Source: Rhyzopertha dominica
Taxonomy: Eukaryota; Arthropoda; Insecta; Coleoptera; Bostrichidae
Direction: 5' to 3'
Assembly: GCA_025024175.1 (NCBI GenBank)
Contig: QCXZ01000041.1
Location: 43,581,786-43,645,785 of the forward strand
Length of the DNA stretch: 64,000 bases
Below the pieces are notes generated by a model. That model made no database searches. It saw only the letters and a list, made by a program, of their open reading frames with translations, and was not told the origin of the DNA. A program made the translations under genes and the position numbers. Of this stretch, positions 12,463 to 24,668 are shown piece by piece (within the stretch, counting starts at the first letter, position 1; each line of letters opens with the position of its first letter).

Positions 12463-12799
12463 TTTTGGGAATTTTAACCCATCATGCTTAAGTTGGCTAA
12501 GTGTCAATTTTGACAACAGACATGATAGTTACGACGTTGCGAGTTGGAGTTTATTTAATGTTCACTCAGAATTTTTCATTGATATCAATATTTGAATAGT
12601 AAATTAAAAAACTAGTTTCATAAGGGGTCATTTTGTCGCACACATCTATTTTTTCTATTCTGCGTCTTCTACACAAGAAAATGGGAGAAATTTCGGGATA
12701 AATGTAATAAACAATAATATTTTTTGGGAGTTTTAACCTGCCATGCTTAAGTTGGCTAAGTGTTAATTTTGACAAGACCCATGACAGTTACGTCGTTAG
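12463..12799. repeat. Diverged direct repeat, two units about 258 bp apart
   Basis: 12463-12540 and 12721-12799 share TTTTGGGA, TTTTAACC, CATGCTTAAGTTGGCTAAGT, AATTTTGACA, CATGA, AGTTACG and CGTT in order. The spacing suggests a tandem duplication of about 258 bp that has since diverged, or paired ends of an element. No coding capacity. Confidence 0.65.
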
Positions 12800-13419
12800 G
12801 AAATGGAATTGGTCATAGCCATCTTCAGTCTTTACTAAACTGCTAAAATAGAAAAAAATTATTTTAGTTCCTTTTTCAAATTCTAAATACTTTTTAGTCC
12901 TGTTTCTCAGAGACATACTGAATTGTTGATTTCTTATAAAAGCAAATGGCAAGAAACATGGAGATCTTCGAAAAACTACCCCCCCCCCCCTAAACACCGT
13001 AATTTCCAGAGTCTTGTCGCAAAATGACAAACTTTGGTATAATCTGAATTCACAATCAGTGGCGGAGCAGAAAACCAACGATCGCTACTGCTAGAAAAAG
13101 AATTTTTTTTTTTTGAAGCATATGCAAACAATGACCAAACGACAAAATGAAATAGTATGCGACACAATACAAATCCAAATTCCTAAGTTAGGTAATAAAA
13201 AGACTTCGATTTCTACCCAAATGCTTCCAACGCCAATGTATAATTACAATTGCTCTGACGCCCTACTTTCGAGGAACAAGCTGGCCAATTCACTTTTAGG
13301 CTTAATAATCGAAACAGTAATAAATAAAATTGTCATAATACTAATCCCTGCAAAACACCACTAATAATAGGCATTTTATTAAAAAATACCCCTACTTTTG
13401 ATATCCAAAGCAATATTTA
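12800..13419. other. No gene recognised
   Basis: Contains a run of C at about 12979-12990 and CAGTGGCGGAGC at about 13058, both reminiscent of DNA transposon ends, but no matching partner was found. Short frames at 12788-13167 and 13113-13364 appear random. Confidence 0.35.
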
Positions 13420-14074
13420 AAATGATTCATGCAACGCGGGCGGCGTTGATTTCTGAATTCTTTGTGCCGCCTTTTTGTAACTACTGCCAAGCTACAAAAG
13501 CACGGCGATAGTAGTTGAATGTTGTAGATCAAATTACAGCCACAAAATTGATGGCTTTATAAAGATTTTCCAATAATTTACGGTTCTATTTTTTGTCAAA
13601 GGTAAGAAATAACAATAATTATTGGTATAGTAGGCTTGTGGTAACCTCTAGAGTCTTCACACTCTTGCACTGTGTAAGCTTGTGTAGTGCAGCTAAAATT
13701 GCTACCACTTAGTTTGTGAATTTTACCATTGCGGTAGGCTAAAAACATCTTTCAGTCTATCATAGTACAATTATTTTACAGGTTTATTGTAGCCATAACA
13801 TCACGAGTACGATACATAACCTAAAAGTTATACGAAACCTTGTCACCCATCAGCTCCGAAATGTGAGCTTTCTGCAACCTTAAAGTTGATTATCCCACAT
13901 AACAAACACTACAGAATATGTTGAAACTCCCACGCGTTTTCTCATATTAAAATATATCAAATAATTCAAAAATCGACAGATGACAAGTATATGTTAAAGC
14001 AATTGTTGTATTCAGCTTCTTTATAGGCGGCAAACCGATTTAATCGGATGCAATAATCATTTATAGAAACCGTG
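13420..14074. mobile_element. TA-type MITE, copy 1 (interrupted)
   Basis: Homologous to 17412-17776 from AATGATTCATGCAACGCGGG to ATCATTTATAGAAA. The middle, about 13560-13850, is absent from the 17.4-kb copy and may be a later insertion or original sequence deleted there. The outer end of the left terminus is lost. Confidence 0.75.
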
Positions 14075-14559
14075 TAGAAAGAGAAAAAGCTACAAGTAGT
14101 ATCATCACTGCTCCTCGCCGCTTGTAAATTTTGTAAGAAAGTTTGTTGTTTCAATAATATTGTATGAAAACAAAATGATTGCTGTTCTGATCTAGCAGTT
14201 GGCCGCTTGATGTATCACCGAATAATTCTTTCTTTGGGATTAATCAAAATCAGTCAGTTACAAACAACAATTTTTTAGTTTGTTGAAGAGCAGCAGGTTG
14301 TGCAGATTATCCGGAAATGTGCGATTGTTCCAAGAGATACTTTTAGGAGAGTGCAAGAAATCAAATTGTTAAAATATCGTTTGAAATAGCAGAAATATTT
14401 GAAGAAATGGTAAAATAGTTGTTTCAGGATATAAAATTATGATCAGTTACTTGGGACTTTGTGATAAATGACAAAATTATCTAGCTAATCCCAAACAATG
14501 AAGGGCTTTACTGCGATTGTTAACAATATTGACAATTTGTCTCAGGTAACCAAAGGGTA

Positions 14560-15075
14560 AAAGGTGTTATGTACAGGAGGGCCGAGTTGGGAAAAAAACA
14601 GACTACATCCCATATTTATTTCCTTTCATCTAGCCCCTCACAAAAAAGTCACCCTTACGGCGGCACCCAATCCCGTGATTTACTTTCTTCAACTTTCGCA
14701 CCGACAATTTTCCTTTCGAACCATTTTAGACACCTCAAAGGGTTCGCGGAACACATTCGCACCTTTAACTACTATGATTACGCAACTACTACACGTAATG
14801 ATACGTATCAGAGCAGCTGCGTGTTACAGATACGCGTCATACAGCTGGATCCGGGGTTGCGGGGCGCAACTAGCCCACCTGACCAAAAGGGCTCCGGATA
14901 ACTTTACACCGAATGCGGCAATAAAACACTGTCGGCTTCCCGTCGAGCTGGTCAAGCGCATCAAGTCAGCTTTGCTACTCTAATTGGAATTACCTGGCGC
15001 TTTATGGGTTTTATCGCTTGGGCGTACGCCCCACGCGGCTGTGGAACTATATGGGGCGGAACGCGGGCACGTATG
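14560..15075. other. GC-richer island, possible regulatory DNA
   Basis: Contains overlapping plus-strand frames of 139 and 110 codons (14564-14983, 14569-14901) that share no recognisable domain and overlap in different frames. Composition is much richer in G and C than the flanks. The open frames may be a by-product of composition. Regulatory DNA or an unrecognised exon are both possible. Confidence 0.3.
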
Positions 15076-15402
15076 TGTCATGTTATGAAGTCATTTTTNT
15101 GATATCTTCATTTTAGAGAGATGCTAAACATAATGGAGTCATAAATCGCCTAAATGTAGCTATTTAAAATTGTGACGGAAGATTATTATTTAATTGATAT
15201 GCTCCAACGTGCGAACAACTTCAACACCAAGGCCATGGTTCAATCTAAAGTCAAAGCAATATACATACCTACGACAAACTTTGGTTTTATAATCATTTGA
15301 CCTTTTTTTACTCATCGAGTATTTCTACTACTAAGCCCTGTGTCGTCGCTCCTGTTTCGTCCCACAACGTTTCTGCCACTTCCATATTCCATGTTCTAAG
15401 TA

Positions 15403-15427
15403 GCCTTCCTCTTCTTCTTCTTCTTCC
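15403..15427. repeat. (CTT)n microsatellite
   Basis: Short run of CTT/TTC units in otherwise unremarkable AT-rich sequence. Confidence 0.85.
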
Positions 15428-15747
15428 CTGAGTTCAACCATTTTAAAATTCATCCATAAATTTTTTCACACCCACATCGACAATACCCAATGTCTGAGCG
15501 ATATATTAATTTAGCCCAATTCGGCAGTGTGAATATATGTCATAGTTTGCAAGGGTCTTCCATGCCTCTAGTCATTATGATTGGAAGAAATGCAAGCATC
15601 GTGGATTACGCTTTTAGGCACAAATAGTTTTACAGTCAAGGCTGTTTTGAATCGACTCAAGGTTTTGGTGGTGTAACTGGTTGGATATTCGGATGTTAGC
15701 CCAGAGATACCAGCTTCAATTCCTGGTCAAAGCTACCAACAAACTTT

Positions 15748-15885
15748 TACTTTGTGTAGCCTTTTTGTAACTGCTGCCAAGCTATAATATGCACAGTAAT
15801 CACTGAACATCAATGAGCACGATAGATTAAATTAAAGTTAAGTATCCTACGAAACATTAGAGAATATGTTCTCCGATGCCATCGA
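15748..15885. mobile_element. TA-type MITE, fragment
   Basis: CTTTTTGTAACTGCTGCCAA followed by GCTATAATATGCAC and, further on, GAGAATATGTT matches the family at 17412-17776. Both ends are missing. Confidence 0.6.
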
Positions 15886-17411
15886 CAGGAACCTGCACTA
15901 GGTCGTCGTCTATCAAAGGCCACCACGCTCGCACCGTTCCGAGTAGATGGCACTGAGAGCTTTTTCAGTAGCCAGTAGAAAATTGACTATTCTATTTCAG
16001 GACACAAGCCACAACGTAAACATAGGCCTATATGCTTAATTATACGTGGAAATAGCAAAGAAATTGAAGCGATAGGTATCAATAAGACAACTGAAAGGAA
16101 AATAGTTTAAGAGATTAATTTGACGATTACGCTGAAGTATACTGTTAGCAAACTACCCTTAGAATAGGACCATTGTTTTATAAAGATTGCAAGCTCAGCT
16201 ATTATCAAGTCGCAGATTACCATCCGTCTAGCACGTTACGCTGTGAGTCAGTTCATCGGTTTTCGGCTATAACAAGTTCTTTAAATTGTAATACTGCAAT
16301 GCGGTTCATGTCAAAAGCAAGTGTAAACTAGTGTTAGAAACTGTGTACTTCAATTTGTAGTGTTTACGGAGCTCAACACTTACAAAAGCTGCCCTGGTGT
16401 CAGAAATAGGCGTTTTTTAAAAACTGTGTTTTCCAATTGAGGAATACAACAATATACACAAGTATAGTCTAAAAGGTTTTTGAGATGGGATAAAGCATCA
16501 AAATTGATCATCTGCTATCTAAACCTATATTTCACTGTGTTAAAGATAACCTGTGGTACATTCAGATGTAAAAAGTGGCACGTGTAGGTATTTGGAATGT
16601 GGAAGCAAAAATAAACGTTTTTGTCGTTCTTTAAAGGAAACTGCGGAAGCAATGAATGCACTATACGTTAAGACTATGGAGCATCATTCTGCAGTTCTCT
16701 TCAGGTACAAAGATAATTCATAAAGGTTTTATCAATAATTTGAAGTAGAAATGACGTCTGTACGCATATAATTTACAAGAGTGTAAAATTTCATTCTTTA
16801 TCTTTTATTTTAAAAATTACAAGACTAGTCGATTTAGTTTTTATGTCCCTAATCCCTAGCACAGAAGCGGCTCGTGACATTCTCTACTGGTTTGGTAGTA
16901 AAATCTTTGGTACACTCTAGTTGGTCTATATTATTTATTTATAATCCTCTACTCGAACTACTCTGCTAACTTTTTCATTATGAGAGAAGGGCGAGACAAA
17001 TTTAAAAAAAAAATTATCGTAGTATGAAAATCAAACGCGCGGAACGCATCTTAATTTGAGATTAAAACGGTTGTGGATTAGTTTTTAACTTGAGTTACTC
17101 AATGCGCCAATTTTACAATAATCTAACAAAATCGTCAGGTCAAGCATGTTAGCTTGTTGTAATCCTCAGTATTTTTTCCTTTTAATGCCGCTATCATGTA
17201 CTGTGCATGTTTTAAAAGTAGGTTAAAAATATCAATTGGCTACAAGTAGCCCAATCTGGTACTCTGTAACCGACTATCCTATTTCAAGTATGTATTCGGA
17301 AGTCCGACAGACACCATTAAGCGATCATACGAACATTGGCGGTTAGGTAATTATTTTATTTTCTTTTTGTGCGAAATTTACGTATTTAATTAACTCTGTT
17401 AAATGTTTATA
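15886..17411. other. No gene recognised
   Basis: AT-rich sequence without coding, RNA or repeat features that I can support. Confidence 0.4.
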
Positions 17412-17776
17412 CAGGGTTTCTATAAATGATTCATGCAACGCGGGCAGCGTTGATTTCTGAGTTCTTTGTGCCGTCTTTTTGTAACTGCTGCCAAGCTACA
17501 ATATGCACGGCAACAGTACTGAAGGTTGCAGATCAATGTCACACCACAGCTCTGAAATGTGAACACCCTGCAACCTTAAAGTTAATCATACCACAAAACA
17601 CTACAGTATATGTTGAAAATACACAATCCCAGGCGTTTTCTCATACTAAAATATATTACATAATTGAAAAATCGATAGACGACAAGTATACGTCACTTTC
17701 CTGAAAGGCGGTAAATTGGTTTAATCGATAATTTCCATAAGCGCCCTAGATGCATGGATCATTTATAGAAATTCTG
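17412..17776. mobile_element. TA-type MITE, complete copy (365 bp)
   Basis: Left end CAGGGTTTCTATAAATGATT and right end, read inverted, CAGAATTTCTATAAATGATC form inverted repeats of about 26 bp (both continue CATGCA). The element is flanked on both sides by TA, the target duplication of Tc1/mariner elements. It has no transposase. The 92-codon frame at 17426-17704 is chance. Related sequences lie at 13420-14074 and 15748-15885. Confidence 0.8.
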
Positions 17777-18489
17777 TATCTGCTGAAAATTGTTTATTTA
17801 GCAGGACGGCTCTTATTATAATCACGAAAAAACTAAAAACTCCGTAGAAAATTAGAATAATTTTTCGTGGTTTCAATATAGAACTATTAGATATAATTGT
17901 TGTACAATTTGAATTTCAAAATTAATTTTTGGAATTCGATGATTGTAATTTCGCGATGCCCGCCTTTAATAACTTCGATAAAAATATATACAATACATAA
18001 TATTAAATTATGATTTTAAAAAAAAAGCCTTTCAAAAACCCAAGTACTACACAGCCTTAGGATTGGATATGCCGCAGGGTTGCGTCTTTGTTTAGTTCAT
18101 AAGAAAATGATGCTATTGCTTTCTTACTATGCTGTCTGCCGACCTAACACTTGGATCGTACACATACCGATACACAGCGCGGCCAGCGGTGTTGCCGAAT
18201 AGGGTAAATTTTTTGGGATGATCCGTACAAATATTATTTTATCTAATTATTAATTTTACGATAATATAAATTTTTTTAAGGCACTACAGTTTTTTAACAG
18301 AAATTAATGTAAATAGATAATCCTCCTGGATTTAATGATACCAGATTTGGTGGGTGGGTGCCAAAATTATAAAAAAAGTCAACAATAATACAATATACCG
18401 AAATTTGAATTAAATAGGAATAACTCCAAGACTGGAGGCACCCATAAGACATATCCCAGTATAGGTCCAACCCCAAATTTGCTAATCCG
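17777..18489. other. No gene recognised
   Basis: AT-rich; slightly GC-richer around 18050-18210. No supported feature. Confidence 0.4.
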
Positions 18490-19240
18490 AATTAACTCGA
18501 ATTCGCCCCTCATTCATCGAAAAGAGCATCCCGACTGATCTGATTACGATTTCCCCAGGTGCCCCAGACGATTTNCAACGGCAGATTTTCCCCGGCCGTG
18601 CACGTCTGAGTAAACACCAACAACCGGTAGGAGGTTACTAACCCCATGTATCTTGGGGGTCGCGAAAACCAGCTCGGCCGTCTGTACCCATCCCCCGACG
18701 TTAAGAAAACTATCCTGTCCTGGCACAATGGCACAATCACCAGCCGGAGGGGTCTGCATGCAACGACCCTTATTTATTTTTTTCTCTTTCTTGCTCACCC
18801 TTCGATTAGCGGTCTTACAATGGACGGCGATGCATTTTAAGGACTTTTTGCCCGGTCCGGAGGTTTTCTTGGGGTGGCACAATGAAACTGCGGGACGACG
18901 TATACGAACACCTGGTCGGCCCGTGCCGGGATCAAGACGATGCCGAACAATACCGTCTACGGGAGTNCGNCAGCGCAAACGGTGCACGTACTCTTACGCA
19001 AAGGGCACAGACTCCCTTACCTACGACACACGCTGGCCTTCCAGACATCTGCCACCTTGAGGATAACTGCACGATGCACTTAAGGCTTTATCAACCGCCC
19101 GGGATTGGCGTCAATCCTTTTAATCCCAATGGCCATCTTCATTTCCCTGCGATCTGGAGCAATTCTGGATATTGCAGTTACATCGCCACAGCATGCATAT
19201 TTCAAGCCTATTTTCGTTTTCAGGGGCTTTTTTAATGTGT
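18490..19240. other. GC-rich island with dispersed repeat copy X
   Basis: The most G+C-rich block in the left half, with several overlapping frames on both strands (up to 147 codons) that share no domain. A part at about 18985-19130 recurs at 22730-22850 and 22490-22560: GACTCCCTTACCTACGACA, then CCTTC-AGACATCTGC, then TAACTGCA. The rest was not found elsewhere in the window. Confidence 0.4.
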
Positions 19241-19635
19241 AGCAAGTTTTCGTTTTCTGCTTGCAATAATTCTATCTACATAGCAGTCTTTATTTTGCAC
19301 ATACCGGAAGAAATAGCCATTANCATCAAATCAAGAAATTCCACTTCGCTTGNACCCGGAAGNAAAACTCAGAGACCAAGGAAGCTTAATCTGTANGATG
19401 GGATATAAGGATTATGTAACATNTTCTNATCTTGAGAAAAATCTAANTAGTCAACTTCATCTTGATACGCTAGACACATTAGTATAACCCCAAATCATTA
19501 TTATCACCTAAAAAGATAAGAAACTGAATGAAAATTCCTCCTGTAATGCCATTCCTTGATGATCGTTTCCAAGGGCATTCGATTGGACGGAGAGAACCTA
19601 CTGAGTGCCCAGCAAACTCTCCAGATGTTAAACAC

Positions 19636-19799
19636 CTAAGTCCAGTTTCACAAACATGGATCACGTTTGAACCGGGTTTAAGCCTAGGTCGTTGCTATAC
19701 CAACACCAATCAAAACACTGGATTCATGACGTTGCTAGGCAACCACCGCGGATTAAACCCAGATTAACTTTGATCCACGTTTGTGCAACCGGCCCCTAG
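19636..19799. mobile_element. Fold-back MITE of about 164 bp
   Basis: The left arm (TCACAAACATGGATCACGTT, then GGGTTTAAGCCTAGG) is complementary to the right arm (inverted: GCACAAACGTGGATCAAAGT, then GGGTTTAATCCGCGG) over about 50 bp. The right end inverted begins GGGGCCGGTTGCACAAAC, a terminus common among insect MITEs. No coding capacity; the superfamily is not assigned. Confidence 0.75.
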
Positions 19800-20499
19800 T
19801 TTTTTTTTTTATTTTGGAGACGCTTAAATAGAAGATTCTTTTAAGTAACCAACTTCTTTTACAATTGCCAGGCAAGCATTTTAGTAGCGATGCCTTACCG
19901 TTTTTATGGAGATTGATGGGACTCATTTTGAAAATTTACTCAGTTGAAATGTGATGTAATTTCACACAGCTTATGATTCAAATTAAACTTTTCCAAAAAA
20001 ATTAATCGTTTGCTTCTAATTTTCAAAGGCTTTGTAAGACCTCCAAAGTAAGTGATTACTCGACTACCCTTCCTCCTTACTAAAAAAATTGGGTGAAAGC
20101 TACCAGGGTAGAGGGCTGTTCTAATAACTTCGCATCACAAAATGCCCTCATCCGAAATAAAATCGAACTGTTTCAGAATTTTAAATTTGCCTCCAGGAGG
20201 AACTATTCCGGTTATACCAATGTACAGGAAGTGAATCTCGGGTATCCATAACACTAATTTTAATGAAAACATAATTTTTAGCAATGCTATTTGATTTGTT
20301 ACGGTTATTTTCTGGTAATTTGCAGAAAATACCACCAAAAACATTGAGAACTGCTAAAAATGTTCTATTTTTTTCTAAAGGAAAAGAAATTATATTTCAC
20401 ACAATTGAAACGAGATGATATGCATTCCGCAAGGGTAGACACTGCATGACTTGCCAGTATAAGAAACTTCAGTTCTAGCTAAAGCAGAAAAATTTATCG

Positions 20500-21700
20500 T
20501 AAACACATTAGATTCCAATTAACTACAAAATCAACAGTTTATACTAATCTACATTATAGAAATCTAATAAATACCCGATACAATCCCCGTTCTAAAAAAG
20601 GATCGAGTAAAGTTGTCATTCATAGGAATGCCATCAAAAGCACTCTCCTCAAGGATGCATGGTTTCCAAAAGGACACAAAACGGAGTAGTAAAAACAGCA
20701 GTAAAAAGATTCCTCAGATTTGCTGAAAGGTATATAAGATCTTGCACTTCAAGCTGCTAACTGAAGAGCTAAGGTTTGCTGGAGATACGTAAACGATACC
20801 TTTATTCTTTAGGAATAAACAAACTTGGAAAACCTCTTGACGATGCTTTACTGATAGCAATTGGATACTTAAAGAAAAAACTAGACAACTTTCGAACCAC
20901 TGGGCAAGCGGTGAGATCTGTAAAGNCTGAACTATCAGAAACTATAATAAATGTATTGTAATTTGCATGACTTGTAGCTTGGTTAATGTCGTTTTTTCGC
21001 AAGAAACAGTATGAAGATTTCCAACAAATANTAATGTAAATATGAATATTGCTACTGATTTCTACTTTTCTGAAAATAATGTGTTAAAGGCATTAAAGGC
21101 TAGAAGGACTCCTANCCTTATGGAAGTAGATGGTGTTCATAACTTGAAGGCTGTGATGGTATTTTTCCACGCCACTTTTCTATTTATTCAATCTAATTTT
21201 AAAATCATCTACTATGCCGGATGTCTGAAAGAAATCCTTTGTACACCCAGTATTTACAAAGGACGGTGTGAAGGACACTTATAGCTATTCCAAAATGTCA
21301 TAGGTGCACAATTTGATGTGTCAGTATGGTCTTATGAGCAAAAATAGACTACAACAAATTCAGCATGCTTTAGTAAATATGTGGCGCAAGTTATAAACAA
21401 TAAAGGACAAGCTGATGTTGTCTTATATGGAGATTTCCAGAAATCTTTCGATCAAATTGATTTTGATTTACCTCATCGTTTAAAAATTCATTTCAATCAT
21501 AGCTACAGTATCGGCAGCTTAGTGTTAAATACAGAAACTGTCTTCAAATCACATGTTATTTACCTCCGGTGGTGCGCGTCTATGATCTAATTCTGGTCCA
21601 TTGCTGTTTCAACTTCTACATATGTACACCAAATTTTAGAAAATAGTTAAATTTCAAAGTTAGTTGAAGAAACGGACTTGAAAAGTTTTAATGTATGCAA
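20500..21700 (+). mobile_element. LINE (Jockey/CR1-like) relic
   Basis: Plus-strand fragments in order: NNVLKALKARRTP (start of the reverse transcriptase, normally followed by G-x-D), AVMVFFHATFLFIQSNFKI, LKEILCTPSIYKG, TTTNSACFSKYVAQVINNKG, then VVLYGDFQKSFDQIDFDLPH (motif A, normally DFxKAFD). Downstream, motif B is no longer recognisable. The frame at 20776-20961 (61 codons) precedes these blocks and may derive from the same element but has no motif I know. Frameshifts and stops are numerous. Confidence 0.72.
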
Positions 21701-22489
21701 CGAATCAAAATGTAAACATTTATGTAGAAATTAAAATTTTAATATTCTATTTCAGTAGGTAATTTCCAACAGTTTCTTTTAGCGGATTCTAAGTTAATTT
21801 TTCCCAGTAATCAAACTATTCTTCTCGCTAAACAACTCCAACATTCATTCACTCAACTGAAAACGTGTATTTCAAATTCAGGACCCCTGGATCAGGTAAA
21901 AACTAAATAACAATAGATACGGTCTAAAATAGGTCGTAACAAATACCAAATAGGACTGACAGGCAGGTCTCAATCCGAAAGTCGTGGGAAATGTATATTG
22001 CTTTGAAAGGTTTTAACCCTGTCATAGTTTTGTATGATTTTTAAGAAAAAATTGTCGTTATTTTGCATAAAAGTTGGTTGACTTCTTTAACAAGTGCGTA
22101 CTGGACGGAAGGAAGACTACCGTCTAGAATGCCGTTAAAGACTTTTGATATGTTTGATGATTACTCATAAAAACGAATTAATAGAAGTTTTCACATTTTC
22201 AAGGACTACAATATCTACTTGTCTGAAATCACAACATGAGGACTGTTTTTGAATTATAAATAACAGAAAAAAATTTTTTTTCAGGAATTCTACATACTGT
22301 CATATTTTTCATCAAATACTGCCAGATATTTTGAAACCCTGCACCCAACAGACGACTTTATCGAAAGTGCGACATGAAGGGCAACGCGGAACAATGCTGT
22401 CTGGAAAAGGCGTTGCCGAGGGTAAGTGACGGAGAGCTTGCATAGCGGGGGTTACCCGAACCAAGCTCAGCCTGTCATCTGCTGCTGTC

Positions 22490-22560
22490 TTACAAGCCAT
22501 CTGCCACCTTTAAGAATAACTGCACACCGAAGGAAATTTATCAAACAACTCAGGTATATC
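22490..22560. repeat. Dispersed GC-rich repeat, copy Z (short)
   Basis: CATCTGCCACCTTTAAGAAT followed by AACTGCAC and TTTATCAA matches copy X at about 19048-19100. Confidence 0.55.
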
Positions 22561-22729
22561 GCTTTAAATCCGGGGATGGACATTATAAAATCCAGGTAGA
22601 AAACGGTGGCAGAACAGTCGGGGGTAGTTATGTAAAGGTCAACAATACATCTGATTTCGCAACAGCGCTGAATTATGTGCCGATACCAGGTGAACGCGAC
22701 GTTATTTGCATGCGTACAAATGTTGGTCA

Positions 22730-22860
22730 GGAGTTCAGGTGCGAATGTTGTAGGCTATATAAAGACGCAGACTCCCTTACCTACGACAAGGGCTGACCTT
22801 CAAGACATCTGCTCTAATAAGAGTAACTGCATCGTTGCATTTAATATCAAATTATGCAAC
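22730..22860. repeat. Dispersed GC-rich repeat, copy Y
   Basis: GCAGACTCCCTTACCTACGA followed by CCTTCAAGACATCTGC and GAGTAACTGCAT matches copy X at 18985-19130, including weak similarity on the 5' side. The surrounding block 22330-22900 is GC-richer than average. Frames here (22312-22500 minus, 22675-22986 plus) show no domain. Confidence 0.65.
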
Positions 22861-22986
22861 GGTTTAGGGACACCCGTCTCGAACCTCTGGGTAGAAGAAA
22901 GAAACTTTTATGTTCTTGCAAAAAAGAACCAACTTGTTTTGTCTCGCAATGGTTGTTGGCAGCAATGTTCACTTTTAGCCAAATAA

Positions 22987-24141
22987 CACAACAATGTACA
23001 GTGTTAGTCGATGAATTAATGACACGTGCCAATCACTGTTTCTCAAGCAATTGACGTACATGGTGGCACCCTTTTGGTTAGAAGTTTCCCCTTTTATTGC
23101 AATTATCGGTCGCAATCTCTCAATTGTATAGTAACCAATCGCACATTATTGAAGCTGTGAAATTGCAAAAAGCAGTAGTTCTTGGTTGCAGGGAAAAATA
23201 CATTTGATATCTGATTAAAAAAATTTGCTTGTAAACGAGACAAGTTATTCAAGTGCTACACTAACCCTTTCCCTTGCCCTTTGTGGCTCTGGAGATTACT
23301 TTATAAAATGGGAATTGTTACAATTTATTATACAATTTACATTTTCTCGACTTTAAATATAATTAGAAAAAAGGCTGTTCTGAGGAACTTTTGTTGAAAT
23401 ATTAATAACTGTGCCTTGCTTTTAATATATCTCTTTTATTTGCGGTGCTAACACTCAACATTCTGTACTCTAGAAAACAAACACTTGCTCTGTGTCAGAT
23501 TAAAAAGTTTCCAAATTTCTTTCATAACATTCACTGCTTGATAACCACCTATTCGCTTGGGGGGGAGAGTATTTACAAAAGAACCAATGCTATCAGGTAA
23601 AAATTCACTGCTCTTCTTTACTTCAATCTTGAAATCTTTAATAATGGTCCAAGTCCAGATAAATTCATCCAGGAACCAAACATGATAGAACCTTGAATAC
23701 TTCAAAGTACAGATATATTCGCAGCAGAGTCTATTCGCGGTTTCAAATTAAGTTTCCCGCGTCCAAAAAAATTTCAGCTATCCACATCGCGTTGACGCTT
23801 CGGTACACACGCGGATTTTTTCACTAGATTTCAAACGAAGTTGCAATCTATTTAATTATGAGCGATGTATGAGATTATTTGGATGCTTTTACAGGGGTCT
23901 AGAAGTTTGACACAAAATAATGAAGTCTTTACTTATACTTAATAATGTTCATTTAATCAGTGCAGCATAAAGAAAAAAAAATGATGACAGTGTTTGTGTT
24001 ATTATGCTTGCAAACGTAGGCATTGTCAACAAATCCTCAGGAATCAGAGCCGTTACGGTCATTACGGCTGCCCTGCATTATTTTAAATAATTCCAATTAC
24101 AATTTGCAATTACTCCTGCAAATATCAAGAGCAATAAAACT
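22987..24141. other. No gene recognised
   Basis: AT-rich. The 85-codon minus frame at 23448-23705 has no recognised motif. Confidence 0.4.
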
Positions 24142-24173
24142 CTAGACTTATTATTATTATTATTATTATTATT
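24142..24173. repeat. (ATT)n microsatellite
   Basis: About nine consecutive TTA/ATT units about 110 bp before the large hairpin. Confidence 0.9.
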
Positions 24174-24281
24174 AACCTTCATGAAAGATACAAGGTATTA
24201 CACAGCACTAACACTTGCTATGTATGCTCACATAATTGTCAAAAACGATATAATATAAAATCGACATAACAAAATAATGTT

Positions 24282-24520
24282 GTAAGTAAGAAATTAGGAT
24301 GGCAATGCCATCTGTCAGCATTACACTGACATGATGACAAAGCCACCTAGCTGCCTTAACGGGTACTACTTCCTAAAGGAAGTGACCTGTAGCCTGACAA
24401 ATTGGCATGCAACTGCATACTTCAATTTGACAGCAGGTCCCGTTAAGGCAGCTAGGTGGCTTTGTCATCATGTCAGTGTAATGCTGACAGATGGCATTGC
24501 CATCCAAATTTCTTACTTAC
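24282..24520. repeat. Near-perfect inverted repeat, 82-bp arms
   Basis: Arms 24282-24363 and 24439-24520 match as reverse complements at 81 of 82 positions, with a 75-bp spacer. The spacer contains a further stem (ACCTG...CTGACAAATTG against CAATTTGACAGCAGGT) and ACTTCCTAAAGGAAGT, so the whole unit can fold into one long hairpin. It is directly followed by the dispersed repeat at 24525. It could be a young fold-back element or a source of long hairpin RNA. Confidence 0.92.
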
Positions 24521-24524
24521 ATCA

Positions 24525-24668
24525 TGCCTTTGGTGTATAAGCAAAACCAGTTCTATGCCGTGCTGTCTACACTAGACCTAAACTGCATTGATGAGCTGTA
24601 ATGACAGCGAAATAGATCTATCTTCAGTTGGTTGGGGTCTAGACAGCACAGCANAGACATGCATTTTA
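24525..24668. repeat. Dispersed repeat, family of 3255-3410
   Basis: Aligns along its length with 3255-3410. The start (TGCCGTGCTGTCTACACTAG) is largely complementary to the end (GTCTAGACAGCACAGCA). Here it abuts the 82-bp-arm hairpin, which is missing from the 3.3-kb copy. Confidence 0.72.

Noticed and set aside
14564..14983. 139- and 110-codon overlapping open frames
   Set aside because: They overlap in different frames, show no domain or splice context, and lie in a GC-richer block where stops are rarer. Kept only as part of an island.
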